Source: Streptomyces violens (GTDB taxonomy: Bacteria; Actinomycetota; Actinomycetes; Streptomycetales; Streptomycetaceae). From it: 64,000 bases of DNA. Below the pieces are notes generated by a model. It was given only the letters and a program-made list of their open reading frames with translations, was not told the DNA's origin and did no database searches. Within the stretch, counting starts at the first letter, position 1. Every line of letters starts with the position of its first letter. A program made the translations under genes and the position numbers. The stretch is taken from NCBI RefSeq assembly GCF_000717745.1, contig NZ_JOBH01000001.1, positions 558,001 through 622,000 on the forward strand, given 5' to 3'. Positions 1-9,159 of the stretch are shown here, one piece after another.

Positions 1-951
1 GTCGCACGCCTTGTCGCGGGTGGCGGACCACATCGACAGCCAGCCGAGGTGCTTGGTGGCGGCGAAGTCCGCGAGCTCCTTGGCGTCGTCCTGCGTGAAG
101 ATCTCGGTCGCCACGTCGTTGACGCCGATCATCGGGGTCACGGCGACCGCCTTCCAGGCGTCCGCCTCGCTCAGCCCCAGCGCCTCCTTGACCTGCTTCT
201 GGGTGGCGGTGGCGGCCTGGATCGCGTACTTGCCCATGTCGCCGTCGTACGAGGCCCCGTAGTCCATCGCCATGATGTTGACGGCGGAGATCTTCACCCC
301 GTTCTTCTTGGCGTCGGTGAGGAGGCCCACGCCGTCCTGGGTCAGCCCTTCGGGCATGACGGGGAGGGTGAAGGAGACGTCCAGGTCCGGGTGGTCCTTC
401 TGGAGCTTCGCGATGGCCTGCGCGCGGCGGGTGTTGGCCTCGGCGTTCGGCAGCGCGCCGCCCTCGATGTCGAAGTCGGCCTTCTTGAGGTCGTACGCGT
501 CGACGACCTTGCCGTACGCAGCGGCCAGTTCGTCCGCCGAGCCGCAGGCGAGCCCCAGCTCGGAGCCGGCCGCGCCGCCGAACGAGACGCGTACGTCGCC
601 GCCTTCGGCGCGCAGCTTCGGTATCTGCTGCGCGACCGGATCGCCGTCCAGGGCGCCGCTGCCGCCCCACTTGGGGTCGCAGCCGCCGCCGGAGGTGATG
701 AAGGCGAGGTTGAAGGTCTGCACCCCCGTCTTCTCCGCCGTCCCCACGATGTCGTACGCGGGGCTGAGCGAGGTGTCGACGTACGGGGCGAACGCGCCGC
801 CCGCCGCGGCCCGTTCGGCCGGCGTGGCCTTGCTCGCCTGCGCCGCGCCGGCGACGGCGAACGCTCCGCCCGCGGCGAGCGCTGCGGCGGCGCCCGCGCC
901 GATCAGCTTGGCCGTGCGGCTCGTACGGCGGCGGTGTGCCGGAGAAGTCAT
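1..951 (-). CDS. Secreted GH18 chitinase, C-terminal end outside the window
   Basis: Predicted extracellular chitin hydrolase. The first 317 codons are present; the frame is still open at base 1, so the C-terminus is missing. The N-terminus has an Arg-rich n-region, an Ala/Gly-rich hydrophobic core and an AQA-type cleavage site around residue 40. GH18 marks are the strand motif VSFGGAAG (the SxGG site) and DFDIEGG, where the Glu is the expected proton donor; the first Asp of the usual DxxDxDxE is not obvious. The fold and spacing match the ChiD-like GH18 subgroup found in Streptomyces, but this subgroup assignment is inference. Start ATG at 951 is preceded by an AGGCAGG-type RBS. The upstream region holds a tandem repeat (967-1010) but none of the dre palindromes seen at the LPMO gene. 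Confidence 0.85.
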   Translation of the reverse strand, partial: MTSPAHRRRTSRTAKLIGAGAAAALAAGGAFAVAGAAQASKATPAERAAAGGAFAPYVDTSLSPAYDIVGTAEKTGVQTFNLAFITSGGGCDPKWGGSGALDGDPVAQQIPKLRAEGGDVRVSFGGAAGSELGLACGSADELAAAYGKVVDAYDLKKADFDIEGGALPNAEANTRRAQAIAKLQKDHPDLDVSFTLPVMPEGLTQDGVGLLTDAKKNGVKISAVNIMAMDYGASYDGDMGKYAIQAATATQKQVKEALGLSEADAWKAVAVTPMIGVNDVATEIFTQDDAKELADFAATKHLGWLSMWSATRDKACD

Positions 952-966
952 CTGCTGCCTGCCTGT

Positions 967-1010
967 TGTCTCGTGGGGGGGGTGTCTCGTGGGGGGTGTC
1001 CCGTGGGGGG
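967..1010. repeat. Three tandem 14-16 bp repeats upstream of the chitinase
   Basis: Three head-to-tail copies of TGTCTCGTGGGGGG (967-982 with two extra G, 983-996, 997-1010 with one T-to-C change). They lie 16-60 bases upstream of the chitinase start codon, so they fall in its leader or core promoter. No known Streptomyces chitinase operator was recognised in them. Confidence 0.7.
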
Positions 1011-1121
1011 TGACGTCCCGCACGCTAGCGAGCGGGAAACGGACAATCGGCAGGTTCCGCGCACCGGGCAGCGGACTTATGGGCCGCTTAAGGAAGCGAA
1101 AGGGACGGGTTAAGCGGGGGC

Positions 1122-2540
1122 TCAGCGCCGCGCTCCGAGGCGCCGGGCCGCGGGCATCCGCCGGCGGAGCCGGCCCAGCCGGCGGCGGGCCCGGTGGCGA
1201 CGGCCGGACGGGCCGCGGCCGCGCCTGTCGTGCAGCGCGAGCCAGATGCGTACCTCGGTACCGCCCAGGACCGAGCGGCCGATCCGGACGTCGCCGCCGG
1301 TGGACTCCGCGAGGCGGCGGACGATGTCCAGGCCCAGCCCGGTCGAGCCGTCGCCGCCGTGGCCGTGGCCGCGCCGCAGCGCGGCGGCCGGGTCGGCGAT
1401 GCCGGGCCCCGCGTCCGACACCAGGACGATCACCGCGTCCTCGGCGTTGTGCACGTCCACGGCGAACGCGGTGCCCTCGGGCGTGTGCCGGAAGACATTG
1501 CCGAGCAGCGCGTCCAGCGCGGCGGCCAGCTCGGGGCGCGCGACGGGGACGCGTACGGGACGGTCCGTGCCCGCCACTCGTACCGTGCGCCCCTCGTCCT
1601 CCGCGAGCGCCGACCAGAAGCCCATCCGCTCCCGGATCACCTCGGCGGCGTCGCACCCGCCCGCCGCCGCGACCTGCTGGGTCAGCGCCTGCTGCTCGCG
1701 CGCGGTCCGGATGATCTGGTCCACCTCGCGCTCCAGCTGGGCGACGGCGGCGCGGGTGTGCTCGGCGGCCGGCCCCTCGCCGAGCGAGGCCGCGTTCAGG
1801 CGCAGCACGGTCAGCGGGGTGCGGAGGCGGTGGCTGAGGTCGGCGGCCAGCTCACGTTCGTTGGCGAGCAGCTGGACGACCTGGTCGGCCATGGAGTTGA
1901 AGGCCACGGCCGCCGAACGCAGCTCCTTGGGGCCGTCCTCCAGGACCCGTACGCCCAGTTTGCCGTCGCCCAAGTCGTGCGCCGCGCCCGCGAGCCGCTC
2001 GGCGGGCCGCACCATCCGGGTACCGAGCCGGTCGGCGACCGCGACCGAGCCGACGATCAGCGCGAGGCCGACCCCGGCGAGCAGGACCCAGGACGTCGTG
2101 ACGCCGTTGGTGACCGCCGCTTCGGGAACGAAGACCTCGACCACGGCGGTACCGGAGGCGACCGCGGTGGGCTGGAGCAGCGAGGAGCCGCCGCGGACGG
2201 TGGCGACGGACGCGCGGCCGTACCGTGCGGCCCGCGCGACGTCCGCCTTCTCCGCCCGGCCCGCGCCGATCACCGCGGGCGCGCCGCCCCGGCCCGTCGG
2301 CGGTACGTGGACGCCGAGCTGGCCGCCGGGCCCGGTCTCGGCGCTGGCGACCGCGCGGGTCAGCGCGGCGCGGTCGGTGGTGATGGCGAGTACCGGGCCG
2401 ATCGCGGCGGCCTGCCGCTCGGCGTTGGCGAACGCGCGGTCCCGGGCCAGCTCCTTGACGACCATGCCGAGCGGGACGGCGAACGCGATCACCACCATGG
2501 CCGTGACCGCGAGCGCGACCTTGACCAGCGCCCATCTCAC
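1122..2540 (-). CDS. Two-component sensor histidine kinase
   Basis: Membrane histidine kinase of 472 residues that should phosphorylate the response regulator encoded just upstream. TM1 lies near residues 7-27 and TM2 near 165-190, enclosing an extracytoplasmic sensor region of about 130 residues; then HAMP, the H-box with SHRLRTP (phospho-acceptor His), the N-box GNVFRHTPEG, the G1 box DAGPGI and the G2 box GSTGLGLDI. The C-terminal 40 residues are a strongly Arg-rich tail of unknown role. The GTG start overlaps the stop of the regulator gene (GTGA), so the two are translationally coupled. The signal sensed cannot be read from the sequence. Confidence 0.9.
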   Translation of the reverse strand: MRWALVKVALAVTAMVVIAFAVPLGMVVKELARDRAFANAERQAAAIGPVLAITTDRAALTRAVASAETGPGGQLGVHVPPTGRGGAPAVIGAGRAEKADVARAARYGRASVATVRGGSSLLQPTAVASGTAVVEVFVPEAAVTNGVTTSWVLLAGVGLALIVGSVAVADRLGTRMVRPAERLAGAAHDLGDGKLGVRVLEDGPKELRSAAVAFNSMADQVVQLLANERELAADLSHRLRTPLTVLRLNAASLGEGPAAEHTRAAVAQLEREVDQIIRTAREQQALTQQVAAAGGCDAAEVIRERMGFWSALAEDEGRTVRVAGTDRPVRVPVARPELAAALDALLGNVFRHTPEGTAFAVDVHNAEDAVIVLVSDAGPGIADPAAALRRGHGHGGDGSTGLGLDIVRRLAESTGGDVRIGRSVLGGTEVRIWLALHDRRGRGPSGRRHRARRRLGRLRRRMPAARRLGARR

Positions 2541-3241
2541 GGCCGGGGCCCGCCCTGCGGCGGCTCCAGCTTCACGCCGACGCCCCGCAGCGTGTGCAGG
2601 TAGCGGGGGCTGGCGGCGGTCTCCCCCAGCTTGCGGCGCAGCCAGGACAGGTGGACGTCGATGGTCTGGTCGTCGCCGTAGGACTGCTGCCACACCTCGG
2701 CGAGCAGCTCCTTGCGGGGCACGACCACGCCGGGGCGCCCGGCCAGGAACGCCAGCAGGTCGAACTCGCGGCGGGTCAGGTCCAGCGGCGCGCCGTCCAG
2801 GTCGGCCCGGCGGCGCAGCGGGTCGACGGTCAGGCCGCCGACCTGGAGTACCCGGGAGGGCGGCGGCCCGCCGGCGGACCCGTGGGCGCGGCGCAGTACG
2901 GCGGCCATCCGGGCGGACAGGTGTTCCACGGAGAACGGCTTCGTGAGGTAGTCGTCGGCGCCATCGTTGAGCAATCGAACGATCTCCGCCTCGTCGTCGC
3001 GCGCTGTGGCAACGATCACGGGCACATCGGTGATGCCGCGCAGCATCTTCAGCGCCTCGCTGCCGTCCAGGTCGGGCAGCCCGAGGTCCAGGACGACCAC
3101 GTCGAAGCCGACCTGGGCCACCTCGCGCAGCGCCTCCAGGGCGGTGCCGACGCTGCGCACGGTGTGTGCGGCGTCGGACAGATGCCGGATGAGGGCCGAA
3201 CGGACGAACTGGTCGTCCTCGACCACGAGCACACGTGCCAT
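2537..3241 (-). CDS. OmpR/PhoB-family response regulator
   Basis: DNA-binding response regulator of 234 residues. The receiver domain (about 1-118) has the acidic pair D9/D10, the phosphorylation site D52 in VVVLDLGLPD, T79 and K101 in the LTKPF motif. The C-terminal winged helix (about 130-230) shows LTRREFDLLAFLA, the recognition helix region VDVHLSWLRRKLG-like and the RGVG wing. First gene of a two-gene operon with the histidine kinase. A perfect-phase 22 bp tandem repeat 55-98 bases upstream of the start is a likely binding site for this protein (inference, autoregulation). Confidence 0.92.
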   Translation of the reverse strand: MARVLVVEDDQFVRSALIRHLSDAAHTVRSVGTALEALREVAQVGFDVVVLDLGLPDLDGSEALKMLRGITDVPVIVATARDDEAEIVRLLNDGADDYLTKPFSVEHLSARMAAVLRRAHGSAGGPPPSRVLQVGGLTVDPLRRRADLDGAPLDLTRREFDLLAFLAGRPGVVVPRKELLAEVWQQSYGDDQTIDVHLSWLRRKLGETAASPRYLHTLRGVGVKLEPPQGGPRP

Positions 3242-3295
3242 GGGACGGCACCGTACGCCATTCGGGTGCGGTTCCTGACCGGCCATTGACGATCG

Positions 3296-3339
3296 TCGTC
3301 CGTTTCGCAAGGCCCTGTCGTCCGTTTCGCACGGCCCTG
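3296..3339. promoter_or_regulatory. Tandem 22 bp direct repeat between divergent genes, candidate response-regulator operator
   Basis: Two immediately adjacent 22 bp copies (3296-3317 and 3318-3339) differing at one base; each contains CGTCCGTTTCGCA. A period of 22 bp is two helical turns, the arrangement OmpR-family dimers use. It lies between the response regulator gene (minus) and the secreted protein gene (plus), so it could control both. Confidence 0.5.
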
Positions 3340-3377
3340 CGGCGGAGCGTCGTACGCGGCGCCCGGAGTGGTGCAGT

Positions 3378-3944
3378 ATGAACCGGGTGCTACGAGGACT
3401 GATTCATGCGGGCGCCTGGACACTGGCGACGGGCGCCGCGGTCACGCTGTCATGGTTCGGCGTGCACACGGTGGTCTCCGGTACGGCGTACGATCCGCCG
3501 CGCGCGCTCCCGATCTCCGACAAGGCGCCCAGCGCGCAGCCCGATTCCGCGAGCGGCGCCGCACCCCGTGCGTCCTCCACCCACCGCCCCAAGCCCTCCG
3601 GCACGCCGTCGCCCTCCCCCACCCGGCAGGCCACGCGGCCGGCAGAGCCGGCCGCACCGCCGCACACCCCGGCGCCGAGCCGCTCCGCCACCGCCCCCGC
3701 GCCGGACGGGGACGCGGGCACGGTCAGGGGCTACCGCACCGACGGCGGCCGGGTCGTCCTGGACCTGAAGTCCTCGCACGCGGAGCTGGTGTCGGCGACC
3801 CCCGGACCCGGCTGGCAGATGCAGGTGTGGAAGCAGGACGGCTGGCTCCGGGTCGACTTCACCCGGGGCAATGACCGCACCTCGGTGATCTGCGCCTGGA
3901 ACGGCCATCCGCCGGTCGTCACCACGGACAACCACGCCCAGTAG
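3378..3944 (+). CDS. Hypothetical secreted or membrane-anchored protein
   Basis: Protein of 188 residues with no recognised catalytic family. Residues 8-35 form a signal/anchor segment (AWTLATGAAVTLSWFGV). Residues 45-115 are a low-complexity Pro/Ser/Ala linker typical of wall-spanning actinobacterial proteins. The C-terminal 75 residues are a compact domain with GWQMQVWKQDGWLRVDF, likely small and beta-rich, exposed outside the membrane. Divergently transcribed from the two-component operon across the tandem repeat at 3296-3339, which suggests it could be a target of that system (inference). Confidence 0.75.
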   Translation: MNRVLRGLIHAGAWTLATGAAVTLSWFGVHTVVSGTAYDPPRALPISDKAPSAQPDSASGAAPRASSTHRPKPSGTPSPSPTRQATRPAEPAAPPHTPAPSRSATAPAPDGDAGTVRGYRTDGGRVVLDLKSSHAELVSATPGPGWQMQVWKQDGWLRVDFTRGNDRTSVICAWNGHPPVVTTDNHAQ

Positions 3945-3957
3945 GAGCAGCGCCGCG

Positions 3958-4821
3958 CTATCGGTCGAAGGTGCCCGGCGGCGGCGCGGGCGAGGCGACC
4001 GCGGTGGCGTCCGTGACCGGCACCGCGCCCCCTGCGAAGTCCCGCAGCGCGCGCCCGTGTTCGACGCGGCCGGTCTCCGGGTCGGTCGCGGCCCGCCGGG
4101 TCAGCTCGGCGACCGGCAGCGGGCCGTCGGCGGCGAGCAGTACGGCGTTCCCGAAGCGCTTGCCGCGCAGCACCGGGGGCGCGGCGGTCAGGCACAGCTC
4201 TCCGAAGACCGCGCCCACGGTGGCGATCTGGGCGCGTACGAAGGCCAGCGGCGGGCCGTCCGCGAGGTTGGCCGCGTACCAGCCGCCGGGCGCCAGCGCC
4301 CGCGCCGCCTCGGTGACGAACTCCGTACTGGTCAGATGCGCGGGCGTACGGGCGCCGCTGAAGACGTCCGCGATGATCAGGTCGGCCCAGCCGTCCGGGA
4401 CCTTGGCGAGCCCGGCGCGGGCATCCCCGCCGCGTACCTTGATGCGCGCCCCGGAGTCCAGCGGCAGCTGCTCGCGGACGAACTGCACGAGGGGGGCGTC
4501 GATCTCCACGACCTGCTGGGTGGAGCGGGGGCGGGTCGCCGCGACGTAACGCGCCAGGGTGAGCGCGCCGCCTCCGAGGTGCAGCACGCGCAGCGGCTTG
4601 CCGGGCGGGGCCGCGAGGTCGGCGATGTGGCCGAGGCGGCGCTGGTAGGAGAAGTCGAGGTACGCCGGGTCGTCGAGGTCCACGAAGGACTGCGGAGCGC
4701 CGTCGATCAGCAGCGTCCAGCCGCGCGGCCGGTCCCGGTCGGGCAGCAGCTCGGCGCGGCCGCCGGTCACCTCGGCCGTCACCGGCTCCCGTGCCGTACG
4801 CGCCCGCCTGTTCTTCGCCAT
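3958..4821 (-). CDS. Spermidine synthase-like protein (SAM-type Rossmann fold)
   Basis: Protein of 287 residues in the polyamine aminopropyltransferase-like superfamily. After a basic N-terminus comes a beta domain (GWTLLIDGAPQSFVDLDDP), the tyrosine-containing stretch YLDFSYQRRLG, the nucleotide-binding loop LHLGGGALTLARYVA, an acidic residue in QVVEIDAPLV and DLIIADVFSG. Many actinobacterial members of this group are annotated as spermidine synthases although neither the substrate nor the aminopropyl chemistry has been shown; a methyltransferase role is possible. ATG at 4821 was chosen because it begins the conserved domain; no close operon partner is evident. Confidence 0.8.
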   Translation of the reverse strand: MAKNRRARTAREPVTAEVTGGRAELLPDRDRPRGWTLLIDGAPQSFVDLDDPAYLDFSYQRRLGHIADLAAPPGKPLRVLHLGGGALTLARYVAATRPRSTQQVVEIDAPLVQFVREQLPLDSGARIKVRGGDARAGLAKVPDGWADLIIADVFSGARTPAHLTSTEFVTEAARALAPGGWYAANLADGPPLAFVRAQIATVGAVFGELCLTAAPPVLRGKRFGNAVLLAADGPLPVAELTRRAATDPETGRVEHGRALRDFAGGAVPVTDATAVASPAPPPGTFDR

Positions 4822-4877
4822 CCGGCCAGTATCCCCCGAAGGGATCAGGCCGGGCGCGGGCTCCCCCCGGGCGCCGC

Positions 4878-5312
4878 TCAGCAGCAGCGGTCGACGGCCT
4901 CGATCGTGCGGGCCGCCTCGCCGAGCGCGGCGCGCAGCACCGCGGGGTCGGTCGCCGCGGCGAACGCGCCCTCCGGGGGGACCAGCCAGCCCGTACCGGC
5001 GACCGGCGGCACGCCGCTCCCCCGCCCGCCGCCGTACGTCTGCGTACAGGCACTGCCGGGCAGGTCCCAGCCGTCGGCCGTGCCCGGGGGCACCAGGAAG
5101 CCGAGGGTGTCGCACGCGCCGTCGTGCAGGACCGGGCCGACGCCGTCCCGCAGCCGGAGGATGTCCACCGCCTCCAGGCCCTGCCGGGCCGGCACCGTGA
5201 CCAGGTCGAGGTCGCGCGGCGGCTCGGCGGTCCCGGTGACGGCCGCCCCGGCACCACCCTGCACACCCGAAGCGGTCTCGACGACACCCTTGCCCCCGCC
5301 GGTCTTCAGCAC
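4878..5312 (-). CDS. Small primase-polymerase-like protein
   Basis: Protein of 144 residues. It resembles the C-terminal half of the N-terminal domain of actinobacterial bifunctional DNA primase/polymerases (Prim-Pol, PF09250 type): an LGFLVPPGTADGW block, then GTGWLVPPEGAF followed by a helix ending in EAARTIEAVDRCC. It lacks any visible catalytic Asp triad and is far shorter than an active Prim-Pol, so it is probably a non-catalytic derivative. GTG at 5312 was chosen over an upstream ATG because AGGAGGAGGGG precedes it at proper spacing. A protein with parallel motifs lies at 12762-13358. Confidence 0.65.
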   Translation of the reverse strand: MLKTGGGKGVVETASGVQGGAGAAVTGTAEPPRDLDLVTVPARQGLEAVDILRLRDGVGPVLHDGACDTLGFLVPPGTADGWDLPGSACTQTYGGGRGSGVPPVAGTGWLVPPEGAFAAATDPAVLRAALGEAARTIEAVDRCC

Positions 5313-5544
5313 GGAAACCCCTCCTCCTGACGCGCCGCTCCCTACACCTGATGCAACGCGGAAGCGCGTCAACAGCAACGGCGTCAGGACGCTGTAAAGG
5401 ATGGCACTTCATGGCGGATGCCGGGTGAGATATCCCTTTTGTAAACAAACTCTCCGTATCGAGTACGTCACGCACGGTACCGTCGTGCCGCCGCGCCGCC
5501 CAGCGTGCGGCATCGCCGCACGGATGGCATGGAGAGGGTCCGCC

Positions 5545-6963
5545 ATGACGTCACCCACAGGTCCAGCAGCGCCGGCCCGCGACCTGCCGGCCCGTCCGAA
5601 CACCGCCTTCCGGCAGTTGCGCGGCCGGCTGTCACCCGGCGAGTTCGCGGCCGCCGTACGCCGGGCCGCCCGTGAGATCGGCGAGCAGGTCTCGTGCGAC
5701 GCGCGCTACGTGGGGCGCGTCGAGGCCGGGGAGATCCGGTGCCCCAACTACGCCTACGAGCGGGTGTTCCGGCACATGTTCCCCGGCCTCACACCGGCCG
5801 ACATGGGGTTCGCGCCGCGCGAGACGGTACGCGGACGGGGCGCGCGGGCGCACGCGGGCGCCGCGCTCCCGGACCGGCCCGACCACCACGACCCATCCAC
5901 TCAGCACCACCGCGACACATCCACTCAGAGCTACGAGGAGAGCGACGTGCTGCGTCGCGCGTTCATGACCGGCGGCCCGGCCGCCGCGCTGGGGATCGCC
6001 GGCCTGGCGCCCTTCGGTTCCGCAGAGTCCGTACCGCCTCTCCTGGGCGGCGGGAGACGCGCGGGAGGAGCCGAGGCGGCGGCCGTGGAGGACGCGGTGC
6101 GCCGCATCCGGCTGCTGGACGACCGGCACGGCGCCGAGGGCATCTACCAGCGCGCGGCGCAGCCGCTGCGCGCCGCCTACGAACTCCTGGACGCCGGCAC
6201 GCACCGCCAGTCGGTCGCCGACCGGCTGCACGCGGGCGCCGGCGAGCTGGCCATCTCGGTGGGCTGGCTGGCCCACGACTCGGGCCGCTTCGGGGACGCC
6301 CGCTCGCACTACGCGGAGGCGCTGGCCACCGCGCGGGTGGCGGGCGACCCGGCCCTGGAGGCGCACGCGTTCTGCAACACCGCGTTCCTCGCCCGGGACG
6401 CGGGCCGGCCGCGTGAGGCGGTACGTGCTGCGCAGGCCGCCCAGCACGCCGCGAAGCACCTCTCCTCGCGCCGCCTGCTGTCCCTGCTGGCGCTGCGCGA
6501 GGCGGGCGGCTGGGCGGGGCTCGGCGACCGGGCGGGCTGCGAGGAGGCGCTGCTGCGGGCGCACCGGTTCTTCGCCCACGGACCGTCCGACGCCGACCCG
6601 GAGTGGATGTCCTTCTACGGGGACGCCGAACTCGCGGGCCTTGAGGCGCAGTGCTGGTCGGCGCTGGGGGAACGGGGGCGCGCGGTGGAGCACGCGCGCC
6701 GCGCCGTGGCACTCCAGAACCCGCACTTCACGCGCAACATCGCGCTGTACACGGCGGAGCTGGCGGGTGATCTGGCGGGCAGCAGCGCGCCCGACGAGGC
6801 GGCCGCCGCCGGGCTCCGCGCCCTGGCCCTGCTGGACGAGGTCGGCTCGGCCCGCATCCGTACGATGCTGGCCGGCACGGCCAAGGCACTGCGCCCGCAG
6901 CGGCGCGCCACGGGCGTCGCCGACTTCCTGGACCGGCATGCGCTGGCGGCCCGGCCGGCCTGA
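5545..6963 (+). CDS. HTH regulator with C-terminal TPR-like domain
   Basis: Protein of 472 residues. The first 90 residues have an atypical XRE-like DNA-binding region (GEQVSCDARYVGRVEAGEIR). A His/Thr-rich linker contains a short repeat. Residues 137-160 carry RRAFMTGG followed by a hydrophobic stretch, resembling a buried Tat-like segment. The last 300 residues are helical TPR-like repeats (HAFCNTAFLARDAGRPREAVRAA region). This architecture is common among Streptomyces developmental/antibiotic regulators (the NsdA-type group is one example), but orthology was not established. ATG 5545 is preceded by GGAGAGGG. Confidence 0.75.
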   Translation: MTSPTGPAAPARDLPARPNTAFRQLRGRLSPGEFAAAVRRAAREIGEQVSCDARYVGRVEAGEIRCPNYAYERVFRHMFPGLTPADMGFAPRETVRGRGARAHAGAALPDRPDHHDPSTQHHRDTSTQSYEESDVLRRAFMTGGPAAALGIAGLAPFGSAESVPPLLGGGRRAGGAEAAAVEDAVRRIRLLDDRHGAEGIYQRAAQPLRAAYELLDAGTHRQSVADRLHAGAGELAISVGWLAHDSGRFGDARSHYAEALATARVAGDPALEAHAFCNTAFLARDAGRPREAVRAAQAAQHAAKHLSSRRLLSLLALREAGGWAGLGDRAGCEEALLRAHRFFAHGPSDADPEWMSFYGDAELAGLEAQCWSALGERGRAVEHARRAVALQNPHFTRNIALYTAELAGDLAGSSAPDEAAAAGLRALALLDEVGSARIRTMLAGTAKALRPQRRATGVADFLDRHALAARPA

Positions 6964-6999
6964 GCACTCGCCCGGGCCGACCACGGGCACTCAGCTCCG

Positions 7000-7593
7000 T
7001 CAGCCCAGGTGGCCCGTGTCGTTCCAGCGTTCGATGGCCGGTGCCCCGTAGGCCCAGCCGAGGACCGACAGGGAGGTCGGGTCGAGGCGGATGCGGGCCC
7101 CGAAGGAGATGTCCTCGCCGAGCCAGCGGGCGCACAGCGAGCGCAGGATGTGGCCGTGCGCGAAGACGAGCACGTCCTGGCCGCCCGCGCGCACCTCCTC
7201 GATGACGCCGTCCACGCGCTGTGTCACCTGGGCGAGCGTCTCGCCCTCGGGGACGCCGTCCCGCCAGATGAGCCAGTCGGGCCGGTCCGCCTTGATCTCG
7301 GCGGGCGTCATCCCCTCGTACGCGCCGTAGTCGATCTCCATGAGCGCGTCCCAGTCCGCCGCGCGGTCCCCGAAGCCGGCCAGCTCGCAGGTCTCCTTGG
7401 CGCGGACCAGGGGGCTCGTGCGCACCGCCACGTCCGGGAGCCCGTCCCAGGGTGCGCGGTGCAGCCGCTCGCCGAGCAGCTTGGCGCCGCGCCGGCCCTC
7501 TTCGAGGAGCGGGATGTCCGTACGCCCGGTGTGCTTGCCGGACAGGGACCACTCCGTCTGCCCGTGCCGGGCCAGCAGGATGCGCGGTGCCAT
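7000..7593 (-). CDS. Histidine phosphatase (phosphoglycerate mutase-like)
   Basis: Protein of 197 residues in the histidine phosphatase superfamily. The N-terminal [11 protein letters not shown] holds the catalytic His and RHG motif; [11 protein letters not shown] holds the catalytic acid region; [11 protein letters not shown] supplies the second His. Members without the extra loops of dPGM are usually broad-range phosphomonoesterases, so it is more safely called a phosphatase than a glycolytic mutase. Convergent with the upstream regulator gene. Confidence 0.9.
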   Translation of the reverse strand: MAPRILLARHGQTEWSLSGKHTGRTDIPLLEEGRRGAKLLGERLHRAPWDGLPDVAVRTSPLVRAKETCELAGFGDRAADWDALMEIDYGAYEGMTPAEIKADRPDWLIWRDGVPEGETLAQVTQRVDGVIEEVRAGGQDVLVFAHGHILRSLCARWLGEDISFGARIRLDPTSLSVLGWAYGAPAIERWNDTGHLG

Positions 7594-7860
7594 GGGATTA
7601 CCTCTCACCGGCGCGAACCCGCTCGCCGCCGGCCTTGCTCGTTCGTGCCGCCGTACGGGGCCGGCGGCAGTACGTCTCGTTCCGTCCGGTCCATCATCGC
7701 GCATGCGTTCCACGGGCCACGTGGGCCCCCGCAGGCGCTGCCCCCGCGGAGCACCCCGCAGCGCACATCCTCGAAGCGCGTGGCGTGATCGTTGTCCGTG
7801 CGTGCGGTGGTGCGCCTGGTCTTCGCGCGAATGTCGGTGGTGGATGCGAGACTTCCGCAG

Positions 7861-9159
7861 GTGAACGTTTTCCGCGACAGTCGGCCCGAGCCGGCGGCGG
7901 CGCGCGAGGCGCGGCCGCGGCCGGCAGCGGGGCTGCGCGCACGCCTGGCCGAGCTGCGCGGCCCCGGTGTGCCGCCCCGCCCGCTGGACGCCAGGGCGCT
8001 CGCCGCGCTGGCCGCGAACCCCGGCTGTCGGCGCCGCGCGCTGCTGGACGGCGCGGGCGTGGACAAGGCCGCGCTCGCCCGGGCGCTGGGCTCGCCGGCG
8101 CCCTTCGGACAGTCCCAGTTCGCGATCGCGCGCGGCCATTCCTTCGAGGCGCGGGTCAAGGCCGACGGCGGCGCCGAGCTGATCCGGCTGGCCGCCGAGC
8201 ATCTCGGGGGCGGTACGGAGGCCCCGGAGCCCGGCGCCGCGGCCACGCCCGACCTGTCGGCGGCCGGGCCCCAGGGACGGGCCGCGCGGACGGCGCTGGC
8301 TCTCCGGGAGGCCGCCGCGCGCGGCGGCTGGACGCTTCTGGACCACCCGATGCTCGCGCTGGACGTGGCCGGTTCGCCCGCGTACTTGGAGCCGGATGCC
8401 GTGGTCGTCCGCCCGGACGGGGTGTGGAGCGTCATCGAGATCAAGTCGTTCCCGATGATCGACGGGACGGCCGACACGGCCAAGGTGGGCGCGGCGGCGC
8501 GCCAGTCGGCGGTGTACGCCCTGGCGCTGGAGCAGGTCGCCGAGCAGGTGGCGCGGCACACCCCCGAGGGCGCCGAGCACGCGCCGCGGGTCGGCGACCG
8601 CGCCCTGCTGGTCTGCCCCAAGGACTTCTCGAACCTCCCGGCCGCCGCCCCGGTGGACCTGCGCAAGCAGCTCGCCACCACTCGCCGCCAGCTGGCCCGG
8701 CTCACCCGGGTCGACGAGCTGGCCGCCGCGCTCCCCGAGGACACGACTTTCGACCTGCGCCTCGCGGACGACGGCAAGACCGCGACACGTCCGGCCGAGG
8801 AGCTGGCCGAGGCCGTGGAGTCGGTCGGCGCGGCGTACGCACCGGAGTGCCTGGCCGCGTGCGAGCTGGCCTTCCACTGCCGCGGCCGGGCCCGCGAGGC
8901 CGGCCTGGTGGAGTCGCTGGGCCGCGGCGTGCGCGGCGAGCTGGGCGGGCTGCGCACGGTCGGCGAGGTACTGGCGGCCGCCTCGGGGAACGGCGAACGG
9001 ACTCCCCCGGACCCGGCCAGTACGTACGCGACCGACGCCGACCCCGCAGCCGAGGCACTGCGCCGCGCCGCCGCCCTGCGCGCCGAAGCGCTGGCCGCGG
9101 CCTCCGCTCCGGTACCGGCACAGGCCCCGGCGCCCCGAGAGGAGGCGGAATGTCGCTGA
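7861..9159 (+). CDS. RecB/Cas4-like nuclease with predicted Fe-S cluster
   Basis: Protein of 432 residues, first gene of a coupled three-gene module. A PD-(D/E)xK core is visible: RGHSFE around residue 91-96, D179 in EPDAVVV, then E193-I-K195 in VIEIKSF. Four cysteines fit the AddB/Cas4/Dna2 iron-sulfur arrangement: C56 (NPGC) far upstream and C330, C334, C340 (C-x3-C-x5-C) after the nuclease core. It should therefore be a DNA exonuclease or flap nuclease (inference from family). GTG 7861 was chosen because the conserved sequence starts there; a TTG at 7792 is possible. The stop overlaps the next gene by 10 bases. Confidence 0.8.
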   Translation: MNVFRDSRPEPAAAREARPRPAAGLRARLAELRGPGVPPRPLDARALAALAANPGCRRRALLDGAGVDKAALARALGSPAPFGQSQFAIARGHSFEARVKADGGAELIRLAAEHLGGGTEAPEPGAAATPDLSAAGPQGRAARTALALREAAARGGWTLLDHPMLALDVAGSPAYLEPDAVVVRPDGVWSVIEIKSFPMIDGTADTAKVGAAARQSAVYALALEQVAEQVARHTPEGAEHAPRVGDRALLVCPKDFSNLPAAAPVDLRKQLATTRRQLARLTRVDELAAALPEDTTFDLRLADDGKTATRPAEELAEAVESVGAAYAPECLAACELAFHCRGRAREAGLVESLGRGVRGELGGLRTVGEVLAAASGNGERTPPDPASTYATDADPAAEALRRAAALRAEALAAASAPVPAQAPAPREEAECR

